From DASWHK01 sp036398215 (GTDB taxonomy: Bacteria > Acidobacteriota > UBA890): 30,587 nt of DNA. Under the pieces are notes generated by a model. The model was not told the origin of the DNA and made no database searches. It worked only from the letters and a program-made list of their open reading frames with translations. The stretch covers positions 1 through 30,587 of the forward strand of contig DASWHK010000241.1 in NCBI GenBank assembly GCA_036398215.1. The letters are read 5' to 3'. This document shows, piece by piece, positions 13,948-21,460 of this stretch. The translations under genes and the position numbers were made by a program. Position 1 is the first letter of the stretch. Each line of letters opens with the position of its first letter.

Positions 13948-16806
13948 ATGTCCCGCCGACCTGCCGCCGCCGACGCCGGGAGCCCCGTAGCCGCGCCGTT
14001 GCGCCCGGCCCTTCTCGCCCGCATCCTGCACCGCGCGTACCGCCTGCTGCTGATCGCCTACCCGGCGAAGTTCCGCCGCCGCGTGGGAGCGGACATGGCC
14101 GACGTCTTCGTCGACGTCTGCGCCGCCGAGATGCAGGCGCGCGGCCCCGCCGGCCTGCCCCGCCTCGCCCTTCGAACCCTTCGCGACGTGGCCCGCAACG
14201 CCTGGGCCGAGCGCGTCCACCGGCGCCGCCGCGCGCGACGCGCCAGCCCGCGACGCGACAGCGCACGACTTGGTAGCTCGCGACGCGGCAACCCGCGCCG
14301 GTCGAATTACGAATCGCGCGACAGTGGCCCGTTCGGGCGTGGAGACAGCTCACGACGCGGCAACCCGCGCCTTTCGACTTCGCCCGCCCCCCGAGGAGAA
14401 CGTCACGTGCACGTGATCATCCAGGACCTGCGCTTCGCCCTTCGAACCCTGATCAAGCAACCGGCGTTCAGCCTGGGCGTGATCGTCGTGCTGGGGCTGG
14501 GGATCGCCGGCACCACCGGGATCTTCAGCGTCTTTAACGGCCTGTTCCTGCGGCCGCTGCCGTTCGACGACCCCGGTCAGATTGTCAACCTCGACGAGAC
14601 GGCGCCGCAGTGGAACCTCGAGTTCGTCGCGGTCAGCTACATCGACTTCGTCGCCTGGCGCGACCAGAACGAGACCTTCGAGGCGATGGCCGTGTTCGAC
14701 AGCGAGAGCGTCAACCTGTCGCTCGACGGCGAGGCCAGCCGGGTCGACGCCTCGATGATCTCGGAGGGGATCTTCGCCGTCCTCGGCATCGAGCCGGCGC
14801 TCGGGCGTCCGTTCACCGCCGAGGAGGACCTTCCCGGGGCGGAGAGCGTGGTGTTGCTCGGCCACACCCTGTGGCGGGACCGCTTCGGCGCCGACCCGGA
14901 TGTCCTCGGCCGCTCGCTGAGCCTCGACAGCACGCCGCACACGGTGATCGGCGTGCTGCCGCCGGAGGCCGAGTTCGTCCCCGGCGACCTCTGGGTGCCG
15001 CTCAAGGCCGACGTCGACGTCAACGCCGGTAGCTGGTGGCTCGACGGCATCGGCCGCATGCAGCGCGGCGTGACGATCGAGCGGGCCCGCGAGGACCTGA
15101 CGCGCATCCACAAGGCGATGATCGAGGAGCGCTCGGTCAACGAGGTCACCTCGCCGGTGGTGCTGCCGGTCCTCGATCGCATCCTCGGCGACTACCACGA
15201 CGGCGCCCTGGCGCTGCTCGGCGGGGTGAGCGTCGTGCTGGTGATCGCCTGCGCCAACGTCGCCGGGTTGATGCTGGCGCGCTCCACCTCGCGAAGCCGG
15301 GAGGTGGGCGTGCGCGTGGCGCTGGGCGCCGGGCGGCGGCGCATCGTTCAGCAACTGCTGACCGAGAGCCTGGCGCTGGCGACCGCCGGAGCGCTGGTGG
15401 GCGCCGGCCTCGGTCATCTCGCCAGCCGCGCGGCGCTGGCGGCGGCCCCCGATGACGTTCCCCGCTGGATCAGCTTCGCGATCGACGTCCGCTTCCTGGC
15501 CTTCACCATCGCAGTGACGGTCGGCTCGGCGCTGCTGTTCGGTTTGGCGCCGGCGTTGAAGGTCGCGCGCACCGACCCGCAGCGGGTGCTGCAGGGCTCC
15601 GGGCGCGCCACCGAGACCCGCGCCAGCCGCTGGGGCCTCAACGCCTTGGTGGTCGCCGAGATCGCCCTGGCGCTGGTGGTGCTGGTCGGCGCCGGCCTGT
15701 TCATGGCGGCGTTCCGGCAGCTCCAGACGGTCGACCCCGGCTTTCGGGTCGACGACGTGCTCGCCTACCGGATCTCGCTGCCCGACGTCTCCTACGCCGA
15801 GGAGCCGCAGCAGAAGGCGTTCTTCGAGGAGCACCTCACGGCGTTGCGGGAGCTGCCGGGAGTGATCGAGGCCGGCGCCACGACCGCGGAGCCCCTGGGC
15901 GGACACACGGGCTACTTCTTCGAGGCCGAGGGGGCGCTGCCCCGCGGCGAGGACGAGCCCACGCCGGTGACCCTGGTGCGCTGGATGACGCCCGGGTACT
16001 TCGAGGCGATCGGCATCCAGTTGCTCGCCGGCCGCGGCATCGAGCCCGCCGACGGCAACCCCGAGGCGCCCGCCGTGGCGATCATCAACGAAGAGTTCGC
16101 CCGCCACCACTGGGGCGACCAGAGCCCGCTCGGGCGGCGAATCCGCGCCGGCGACGAGGAGGAAGACTGGATGACCGTGGTCGGCCTGGTTCGCGACGCC
16201 AGGCACTACGGCCTCGACCGCGAGATGCGGCCCGGCGTCTACGTGCCGTTCGATCGCTCGCCCAGCGGGTCGCTGACGATCGTGACCCACACCGCCGTCG
16301 ATCCCATGAGCCTGGCCGACGAGGCGCGCGAGCTGGTGCGCCGCGCCGATCCCGAGGTCCCGATCTACGCGACGGCGACGATGGTCCAGCGCCTCGACGA
16401 CTCGCTCTGGGCCCGTCGCGCCGCCTCCTGGACCTTCGCGATCTTCGCCGGCGTGGCGCTGCTGCTCGCGGTGAGCGGCGTCTACGGGGTGATCTCCTAC
16501 GCGGCCAGCCGGCGGCGCCACGAGATCGGCATCCGCATGGCGCTCGGCGCCCGCCGCGGCCAGGTCGTCCGCCACATCCTGCGCCACGGCGCGGCGCTGA
16601 TCGGCGCCGGCGTGGTCCTCGGCCTGACCGGCTCCCTGGCGCTGGCCTGGACGCTGTCGAGCCTCCTGTTCGAGGTCTCGCCCACCGAGCCGCTGGTCTA
16701 TGCCGGCGTCACCGTGCTGCTCGGCGGAGTGGCCCTGCTCGCCAACCTGGTGCCGGCGCGCCGCGCCGCCTCGGTCGATCCGATGCACGCACTGCGCGAG
16801 GACTGA
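13948..16806 (+). CDS. ADOP-family duplicated FtsX/MacB-type permease (ADOP2)
   Basis: A 952-residue protein. A prefix domain (LLIAYPAKFRRRVGADMADVF, residues about 35-90) is followed by an arginine-rich linker (about 92-150) with the repeat SSRRGNPR encoded twice 72 bp apart. The permease core then starts: IIQDLRFALRTLIKQPAF, first helix VIVVLGLGIAGTTGIFSVF, periplasmic domain, first FtsX module (VIACANVAGLMLARSTSRSR, then VGVRVALGAG), second helix LNALVVAEIALALVVLVGAGL, second periplasmic domain, and final FtsX module (LLAVSGVYGVISYAASRRRH, then EIGIRMALGARRG) ending ARRAASVDPMHALRED. No ATPase is adjacent; the substrate is unknown. The ATG at 13948 has no clear ribosome binding site. A GTG at 14407, at the start of the core, has GAGGAG 8 nt upstream. 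Confidence 0.92.
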   Translation: MSRRPAAADAGSPVAAPLRPALLARILHRAYRLLLIAYPAKFRRRVGADMADVFVDVCAAEMQARGPAGLPRLALRTLRDVARNAWAERVHRRRRARRASPRRDSARLGSSRRGNPRRSNYESRDSGPFGRGDSSRRGNPRLSTSPAPRGERHVHVIIQDLRFALRTLIKQPAFSLGVIVVLGLGIAGTTGIFSVFNGLFLRPLPFDDPGQIVNLDETAPQWNLEFVAVSYIDFVAWRDQNETFEAMAVFDSESVNLSLDGEASRVDASMISEGIFAVLGIEPALGRPFTAEEDLPGAESVVLLGHTLWRDRFGADPDVLGRSLSLDSTPHTVIGVLPPEAEFVPGDLWVPLKADVDVNAGSWWLDGIGRMQRGVTIERAREDLTRIHKAMIEERSVNEVTSPVVLPVLDRILGDYHDGALALLGGVSVVLVIACANVAGLMLARSTSRSREVGVRVALGAGRRRIVQQLLTESLALATAGALVGAGLGHLASRAALAAAPDDVPRWISFAIDVRFLAFTIAVTVGSALLFGLAPALKVARTDPQRVLQGSGRATETRASRWGLNALVVAEIALALVVLVGAGLFMAAFRQLQTVDPGFRVDDVLAYRISLPDVSYAEEPQQKAFFEEHLTALRELPGVIEAGATTAEPLGGHTGYFFEAEGALPRGEDEPTPVTLVRWMTPGYFEAIGIQLLAGRGIEPADGNPEAPAVAIINEEFARHHWGDQSPLGRRIRAGDEEEDWMTVVGLVRDARHYGLDREMRPGVYVPFDRSPSGSLTIVTHTAVDPMSLADEARELVRRADPEVPIYATATMVQRLDDSLWARRAASWTFAIFAGVALLLAVSGVYGVISYAASRRRHEIGIRMALGARRGQVVRHILRHGAALIGAGVVLGLTGSLALAWTLSSLLFEVSPTEPLVYAGVTVLLGGVALLANLVPARRAASVDPMHALRED

Positions 16807-16838
16807 CGGCACCTGCGTCCTCGATCGCGGCCCTGAGC

Positions 16839-16867
16839 TTGACAGACATGCTACAAAAACGTAGATT
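16839..16867 (+). promoter_or_regulatory. Strong sigma70-type promoter of the RHH-GNAT operon
   Basis: TTGACA (16839-16844) and TAGATT (16862-16867) are separated by 17 bp. CTAC-N6-GTAG spans the spacer and -10 box and could be the operator for autorepression by the RHH antitoxin. The predicted transcript start is just before the GGGAG ribosome binding site, so the leader would be very short. Confidence 0.65.
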
Positions 16868-16885
16868 TTCCTTTGGGAGTTGGCC

Positions 16886-17155
16886 ATGGCGAAGGGAACC
16901 CAGATTTCAGCTCAGATCTCCGACGCGACGCGCGACCTCATGGAGAAGCGCGTCCGCCGGACAGGGGTAAAGAAGGGCCATCTCATCGAGCAGGCGCTCC
17001 TCCACCACCTCCAGGCCCTCGATGAGCTGCCGGTTGAGTACATCATCCACCCGCGCATCGTCGTTTCGCGAAACACAGGAGAGGAGATGCTCCGCAAGGC
17101 CGACTCCGTCGAGCCTACGCCCGCCCTCCGCGAACTGATGCGCGATGGAGATTAG
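16886..17155 (+). CDS. Ribbon-helix-helix antitoxin of a GNAT toxin-antitoxin pair
   Basis: An 89-residue protein. KGTQISAQISDATRDLMEKR, then VKKGHLIEQALLHHL, forms an N-terminal ribbon-helix-helix DNA-binding fold of CopG/Arc type. The C-terminal part (ELPVEYIIHPRIVVSR to LRELMRDGD) would wrap the toxin. Known RHH antitoxins of this class bind the toxin's acetyl-CoA site region and repress their own operon. The ATG at 16886 is preferred over an in-frame TTG two codons earlier, because GGGAG lies 6 nt upstream. The gene overlaps the GNAT gene by 11 nt, the standard coupling in these systems. It has its own consensus promoter and so is probably not dependent on ADOP2 transcription. Confidence 0.85.
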   Translation: MAKGTQISAQISDATRDLMEKRVRRTGVKKGHLIEQALLHHLQALDELPVEYIIHPRIVVSRNTGEEMLRKADSVEPTPALRELMRDGD

Positions 17156-17669
17156 GGCGCTCCGCCCAAATGACGACCGCCCCGCCTTCCGATGTGGGGA
17201 CGAGGCGCTCGATCGCTTCTTCCAACGCTACGCAGGCCAGAACCAGTTTCGGCACTACCTCGGGGTGACGTACGTGGCGGTCGACAGCGGTCGCGTCCTC
17301 GGCTTTGCGACCGTAGCTCCACGACACGTTGACATCGAGGACCTGCCAGAGCGTGCCCGAAAGAGGCTGCCGCGCTACCCCGTGCCCGTACTTGGACTCG
17401 CACGTCTAGCCGTCGACAGGTCGGCCCAGTCGATGGGGCTCGGTCGACAGCTTCTCCGCTTCGTACTCAAGCTCGCCGCGAAGATGGCCGAGGAGGTCGG
17501 CTGCGCCGGAGTGGTGGTCGACGCCAAGCCGGCCGCCGTCGACTTCTACGCGAGGTACGGTTTTGCGCCCTTCGACGCCCTGGAGGGCCAATCTGACGCG
17601 CGTCCACAACCCGTGGCAATGTGGCTGCCGATCCAGGCGATCAAGGCTGCCAGCAAACCTGCGCACTGA
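17145..17669 (+). CDS. GNAT-family acetyltransferase toxin (TacT/AtaT-like)
   Basis: A 174-residue GNAT enzyme. MEIRALRPNDDRPAFRCGDE and ALDRFFQRYAGQNQ form the N-terminal part typical of toxin GNATs, and VYVAVD-like and GFATVAPRHV strands follow. The acetyl-CoA pyrophosphate loop is RSAQSMGLGR at 92-101, and VDFYARYGF at 132-140 carries the conserved tyrosine. Toxins of this group acetylate the amino group of charged tRNAs and so block translation; which tRNA cannot be told from sequence. Length and gene order after an RHH antitoxin fit the TacAT/AtaRT/KacAT class. Its stop lies 5 nt before a 33-bp inverted-repeat copy at 17675. Confidence 0.88.
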   Translation: MEIRALRPNDDRPAFRCGDEALDRFFQRYAGQNQFRHYLGVTYVAVDSGRVLGFATVAPRHVDIEDLPERARKRLPRYPVPVLGLARLAVDRSAQSMGLGRQLLRFVLKLAAKMAEEVGCAGVVVDAKPAAVDFYARYGFAPFDALEGQSDARPQPVAMWLPIQAIKAASKPAH

Positions 17670-17674
17670 TCCGA

Positions 17675-17707
17675 TAGCAGGCCGTGGCGGAAGTGTGATG
17701 CGTCTGG
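17675..17707. repeat. Right copy of the 33-bp inverted repeat
   Basis: This stretch is the reverse complement of 13910-13942 with only two differences; a shared core is GGAAGTGTGATG. It lies between the GNAT stop and the convergent ADOP3 stop (17 nt away). Together the two copies tightly bracket ADOP2 and the toxin-antitoxin pair (about 3.8 kb). Confidence 0.8.
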
Positions 17708-17723
17708 TTGCGGCGAGAACGAG

Positions 17724-20648
17724 TCAATCGTTGCGCAGCGCCGTCGCGGCGTCGACGCGGGTGACGCGGCGTGCCGGGACGATGCAGGCGAGCAGGGCGA
17801 CGGCGGCCAGCAGGGCGGTGACGGTGGCGAACGTCCAGGGGTCGTAGGGGGTGACGCCGAACAGGAGGCTCGCCATGACGCGGCCGACGGCGATGGCGCC
17901 GGCGGCGCCCAGGGCGATGCCGACGAGCACCGGCGCCATGCCGCCGGCGACGATCATTCGCATGACGTCGGGGACGCGGGCGCCGAGCGCCAGGCGGATG
18001 CCGATCTCGCGGGTGCGCCGGCTGGTGGTGTAGGAGATGACGCCGTAGATGCCGACGGTGGCCAGCGCCAGGCCGACGAAGGCGAAGGCGCCGAGCAGGG
18101 TGAGCAGGAAGCGCTCGGTGGCCGTCGCCTCGTCGTGCACCGCGGCGAGCGTCGTGATGCCATAGACGGGCAGGCCGGGGTCGAGGGCGCGAACGCGCTC
18201 GCGCAGCGCCGGGACGACGGCGGTCGGCTCGCCCGTGGTGCGTAGTAGCACGTACAGGTGCAGGGTGGTGTCCTGCAGCACCGGTGCGTAGAAGCCCGGC
18301 TGCTCCTCGAGCGCCAGGTGCTCGCGGCGGATGTCGGCGGCGACGCCGACGATCTGCCTCCAGAACGAGCTCTCGCTGGGCACGCGGTCGAACGTGATCA
18401 TGACGCCGATCGGATCGCGGTCGGCGAAGTAGCGGTCGGCGAGCGCCTGGTTGATGACCACCACCGGCACGCCGCTCGCCCGGTCGGTCTCGTCGATGGC
18501 CCGGCCCCTGACGATCGGCACCCTCATCGTCTCGAAGAGGCCGGGCGAGGTCTCGTCGTGGCGGACGTTGATGCCGAAGCGGTCGGCGTCCCACCCCTCG
18601 GCACTGAAGTCGCTGCTCCAACGCTGGTTGCGGAACGGCAGCCGGCTGCTCATCGCCGCCGACTCGACGCCGGGAATCTCCTCGAGGGTGGGGTAGAGCG
18701 CCGACCAGAAGTTGATGGCGGCGGTATCGTCGGGATACGAGCTGGGGGGAAGCTGGATCTCGGCGACCAGCGTGTTGCTCGGGTCGAAGCCGGGGTCGAC
18801 GTCCCGCAGCTCTACCAGGGTCCGAAACATCAGGCCGGCGCCGATCACCAGCGGCAGCGCCATGGCCACCTCCGCGGCCACCAGGAGGCGGCCGCCGTGG
18901 CGCGTTGCGGGCGCGGCCGAGGCGCCGCGCGTCGCCGGGGCGGCGTCGGCGCGGGCCGCAGCCTTCCAGGCGGGCACCGTGCCGAACACGAGGCCGGTGA
19001 GCAGAACGGCGCCCGCCGTGAAGCCGAGCACCGCGAGGTTCAGGCCCACACGGTCCAGACGCGGCAGCTCGGGACCGAGGCGCAACAGGACGTTGATCCC
19101 CCAGGTGCCGGCGATGATCCCGAGCGCGCCGCCAGCGCCCGACAGCAGCAGGCTCTCGGTCAGGCCCTGGCGCAGCAGGCGGGCGCGGCTCGCTCCCATC
19201 GCCTGGCGCACCGCCATCTCGGCACGTCGGCTCGTCGCCCGCGCCAGCAGCATGTTGGCGACGTTGGCGCAGGCGATCAGCAGCACGAACCCCACCGCCG
19301 CGAGCATGATCAGCAGCGGCAGGTCGTGATCGCCGACCACCCACTCGCGCAGCGGAGTCACGCCCGTGCCCATCGCCACGTTGGTCGCCGGATACTCAAC
19401 CTCGAGGCGGGCGGCGATCGCGTCGAGCTCGGCCTCGGCTTCCTCGATCGTCACCCCGTCGCGCAACCTGCCGACGACGCTCATTCCGTGGGCGCGGCGG
19501 AACGAGACCTGTTGGCGCCGGTCGAGCGCCCAGCCGGTGGGCACCCAGGCGTCGATGTCGGGCATCTCCCCCTGGCCGGCGAGGAACGCCAGCGGGTAGG
19601 TGAAGCCGGGCGGCATCACGCCGACCACGGTGCGCGAGACGCCACCGAGCTCGAGCTGCCGGCCGACGATGTCCGGATCGGCGGCGAAGCGCCGCTCCCA
19701 GTAGGCATGGGCCAGAAGGACCTTCGGGTTGCCGCCCTCCCAGGTGTCGGAGGGCTCGAAGCCGGCGCCCAGCGCCGGCTCCACGCCGAGCACCGTGAAC
19801 AGGTTCCCGGTGACCTCGTTGGCGAAGACCATCTCGGGGTCGCCGCCGGCGCTCATCGGCAGGTCGACGAGCCAGTCGTTGTGGGCGCCCATGTCGACGA
19901 ACGACGTGGCCTGCGCCTGCCAGTCGAGGTAGTTGGCGGACGCCGCCTGCGCCCTGTCCCAGCCGCGCTCGGGGTTGCGCTCCCAGATCGCCAGCAGGCG
20001 GTCGGGCTCGGCAAACGGCAGCGGCTCGAGGATGACCGCGTGGACGACCGAGTAGATGGCCGTGTTGGCGCCGATGCCGAGGCCGAGGGCGAGGACGGCG
20101 ACGACGGTGAAGCCGGGGTTGGCGGCGAGCATCCGCAGCGCGTAACGGAGGTCCTGCAGCAGCGAGTCCATGGGGTTCGATCCTCTTCCGGGGAGCCGTA
20201 GCTCGGCGCGGGGCGTGGCCGGTGGGCCGCATGCACGAAGCCACCCACCAGGAGGTGATGCCGACGGCAAAGGGCCGGCGTGCCGGCCGTGATCGAGAGT
20301 TGGCGGGAGCAAGGCGCCGGAACGCGGCTGGCGATCCGTCGATGGCGGCAACGCCGATCCCGGACGCGCCCGGCCTTCCTCCGCCGGCGCATCCGAGGAG
20401 CGGGAAAGGGCTGCCCGACGATCGCGCCGGGCCGAGAGCCGGCTCGCCAGCCCCGCCGCCGGCAAGCCGCCCAGCTCGCGCGCCAGCAGCGCCAGCCATG
20501 CCCGCAGGCCGCGCCGTCTTGCCGCGCGGCTGCGCTCGCGGAAGGTCTGCAGCATCTCGCCGCCGTAGCGGCGGCGGGCGGCCTGGGGGTGCGCCGCCAG
20601 CAGCAGCCGGTAGACGGCCTCGAGGGCCGCTTGCACACGATCGCGCAT
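17724..20648 (-). CDS. ADOP-family duplicated FtsX/MacB-type permease (ADOP3)
   Basis: A 974-residue protein from the ATG at 20648 (a GTG lies one codon upstream). Residues about 1-75 are the prefix domain (LLLAAHPQAARRRYGGEMLQ). A proline/glycine-rich linker of about 80 residues follows, then LLQDLRYALRMLAANPGF at about 163. The first helix (VVAVLALGLGIGANTAIYSVV), periplasmic domain, FtsX module (LLIACANVANMLLARATSRR, then EMAVRQAMGASR), second helix (LLVAAEVAMALPLVIGAGLMF), periplasmic domain and last FtsX module (LALATVGIYGVISYTTSRRT, then EIGIRLALGAR) complete the duplicated architecture, ending RVTRVDAATALRND. No ATPase is adjacent. An internal ATG at 20171 with AGAGGA upstream starts the permease core. 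The gene's own ATG overlaps the stop of a 9-codon mini-ORF (TGATG). Confidence 0.92.
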   Translation of the reverse strand: MRDRVQAALEAVYRLLLAAHPQAARRRYGGEMLQTFRERSRAARRRGLRAWLALLARELGGLPAAGLASRLSARRDRRAALSRSSDAPAEEGRARPGSALPPSTDRQPRSGALLPPTLDHGRHAGPLPSASPPGGWLRACGPPATPRAELRLPGRGSNPMDSLLQDLRYALRMLAANPGFTVVAVLALGLGIGANTAIYSVVHAVILEPLPFAEPDRLLAIWERNPERGWDRAQAASANYLDWQAQATSFVDMGAHNDWLVDLPMSAGGDPEMVFANEVTGNLFTVLGVEPALGAGFEPSDTWEGGNPKVLLAHAYWERRFAADPDIVGRQLELGGVSRTVVGVMPPGFTYPLAFLAGQGEMPDIDAWVPTGWALDRRQQVSFRRAHGMSVVGRLRDGVTIEEAEAELDAIAARLEVEYPATNVAMGTGVTPLREWVVGDHDLPLLIMLAAVGFVLLIACANVANMLLARATSRRAEMAVRQAMGASRARLLRQGLTESLLLSGAGGALGIIAGTWGINVLLRLGPELPRLDRVGLNLAVLGFTAGAVLLTGLVFGTVPAWKAAARADAAPATRGASAAPATRHGGRLLVAAEVAMALPLVIGAGLMFRTLVELRDVDPGFDPSNTLVAEIQLPPSSYPDDTAAINFWSALYPTLEEIPGVESAAMSSRLPFRNQRWSSDFSAEGWDADRFGINVRHDETSPGLFETMRVPIVRGRAIDETDRASGVPVVVINQALADRYFADRDPIGVMITFDRVPSESSFWRQIVGVAADIRREHLALEEQPGFYAPVLQDTTLHLYVLLRTTGEPTAVVPALRERVRALDPGLPVYGITTLAAVHDEATATERFLLTLLGAFAFVGLALATVGIYGVISYTTSRRTREIGIRLALGARVPDVMRMIVAGGMAPVLVGIALGAAGAIAVGRVMASLLFGVTPYDPWTFATVTALLAAVALLACIVPARRVTRVDAATALRND

Positions 20649-20677
20649 CACGGTCCGCTAGGCGTCCGTGGTTTCAT
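20648..20677 (-). CDS. Mini-ORF between PadR3 and ADOP3 (9 codons)
   Basis: GGAGG directly after the padR3 stop is followed 5 nt later by ATG (20677), which reads MKPRTPSGP and ends at a TGA overlapping the ADOP3 ATG (TGATG). The arrangement is what is expected for translational coupling. Whether the peptide itself matters is unknown. Confidence 0.4.
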   Translation of the reverse strand: MKPRTPSGP

Positions 20678-20686
20678 CACGGCCTC

Positions 20687-21064
20687 CTAACCCTTCTTGC
20701 CGGCGGTCAGCGACAGCAGGGCCTTCGCCGTCAGCAGCCGCCTGTCGCGGGCGACGCCGAGCAGGCCGGCGAGCCGCTGCGCCTCGGCCGCCGCGACCTC
20801 TCGGCCGAGGTCGGTGAGCCCGTAGTAACGGCGGCGGGAATCCCGTCCCTCCGGTGCCTCCGCCTCGGGCACCGCCGCGATTAGCTCCTGCTGCTCGAGC
20901 CGCTGGATCGCCAGATAGAGTGTCCCGGTGCTCGACGGAAACGGCCGGCCGCTGGCCGACTCGATGTCCTTGATAATGCCGTAGCCGTGCCGCGGCGCAT
21001 CGGCGAGGGCGAGCAGGATCTGGAAGGAGAGCGGGGTGAGCGGAAGCTGCGCGTCGACGTTCAT
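20687..21064 (-). CDS. PadR-family transcriptional regulator (PadR3)
   Basis: A 125-residue winged-helix regulator. LPLTPLSFQILLALADAPRHGYGII, then GRPFPSSTGTLYLAIQRLEQQELI, then RRRYYGLTDLGREVAAAEAQRL, and a short C-terminal helix ending AGKKG. It is the same class as PadR1 and PadR2 and is probably the repressor of ADOP3, transcribed with it. The ATG at 21064 has AAAGG about 10 nt upstream. The frame runs open for hundreds of codons further upstream, but that region is antisense to the FIST gene and repeat DNA. A set of TTGAC repeats 160-195 nt upstream is the best candidate control region. Confidence 0.9.
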   Translation of the reverse strand: MNVDAQLPLTPLSFQILLALADAPRHGYGIIKDIESASGRPFPSSTGTLYLAIQRLEQQELIAAVPEAEAPEGRDSRRRYYGLTDLGREVAAAEAQRLAGLLGVARDRRLLTAKALLSLTAGKKG

Positions 21065-21460
21065 CGAGTTTCGCCTTTCATCCAAAGCTCTCCGGGGGCG
21101 CGTTCGAACAGGAGACGCCGCCCATTCCTCTGGGCCCAGGTCCCCGAGCCCGCGAACTCTCCCTGCGAACCGCCGAGAATGGAAACGGCGCGGACGGTGG
21201 CGTCCCCGCCTCGTTAGCTTGAAAGTCAATATAGTGAATGTCAAGCGAGTATCTGTCAAGGGCGACTTCACGAGGCCCGAAGCGATCCCAGCGGAGCGAT
21301 CGACGCTCCGTAAAGAACGATCGGCGCGACGCCGCGACGAGACGGGCGTGACACCACGACGTAACGAACGATCGGCGCGACGCCGACGAGAAGGGCGTGA
21401 CACCACGAAGGAACAGCGACCAGACTGGACATCAAACCCCGGGAGCGAAACCATAGGCCC
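21065..21460. promoter_or_regulatory. Intergenic region with TTGAC triplet repeat (PadR3 control region)
   Basis: GTCAA (TTGAC on the minus strand) occurs at 21225, 21240 and 21255, an exact 15-bp period, in the only AT-rich part of this divergent region. Two of them extend to TTGACA and could be -35 boxes for padR3. The -10 candidate (TATATT) is 20 bp from the first, so the promoter is not settled. The rest of the interval is GC-rich with tandem repeats and shows no gene. Confidence 0.4.
21315..21413. repeat. Two copies of a 51-bp tandem repeat
   Basis: GAACGATCGGCGCGACGCCG begins copies at 21315 and 21366, and GGGCGTGACACCACGA ends both. There are a few substitutions and a 3-base difference. 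The repeat lies just upstream of the FIST gene. A weaker related stretch (GCGATCGACGCTCCGTAAA) precedes the first copy. Confidence 0.75.

Noticed and set aside
14350..16887. 845-codon open frame antisense to ADOP2, and a 647-codon one antisense to ADOP3 (18258-20201)
   Set aside because: Same low-information composition; both shadow well-recognised permease genes.
13910..17707. Insertion sequence or transposon with terminal inverted repeats
   Set aside because: No transposase or recombinase gene lies between the repeats and no clear target-site duplication flanks them. It is kept only as a repeat-bracketed block.
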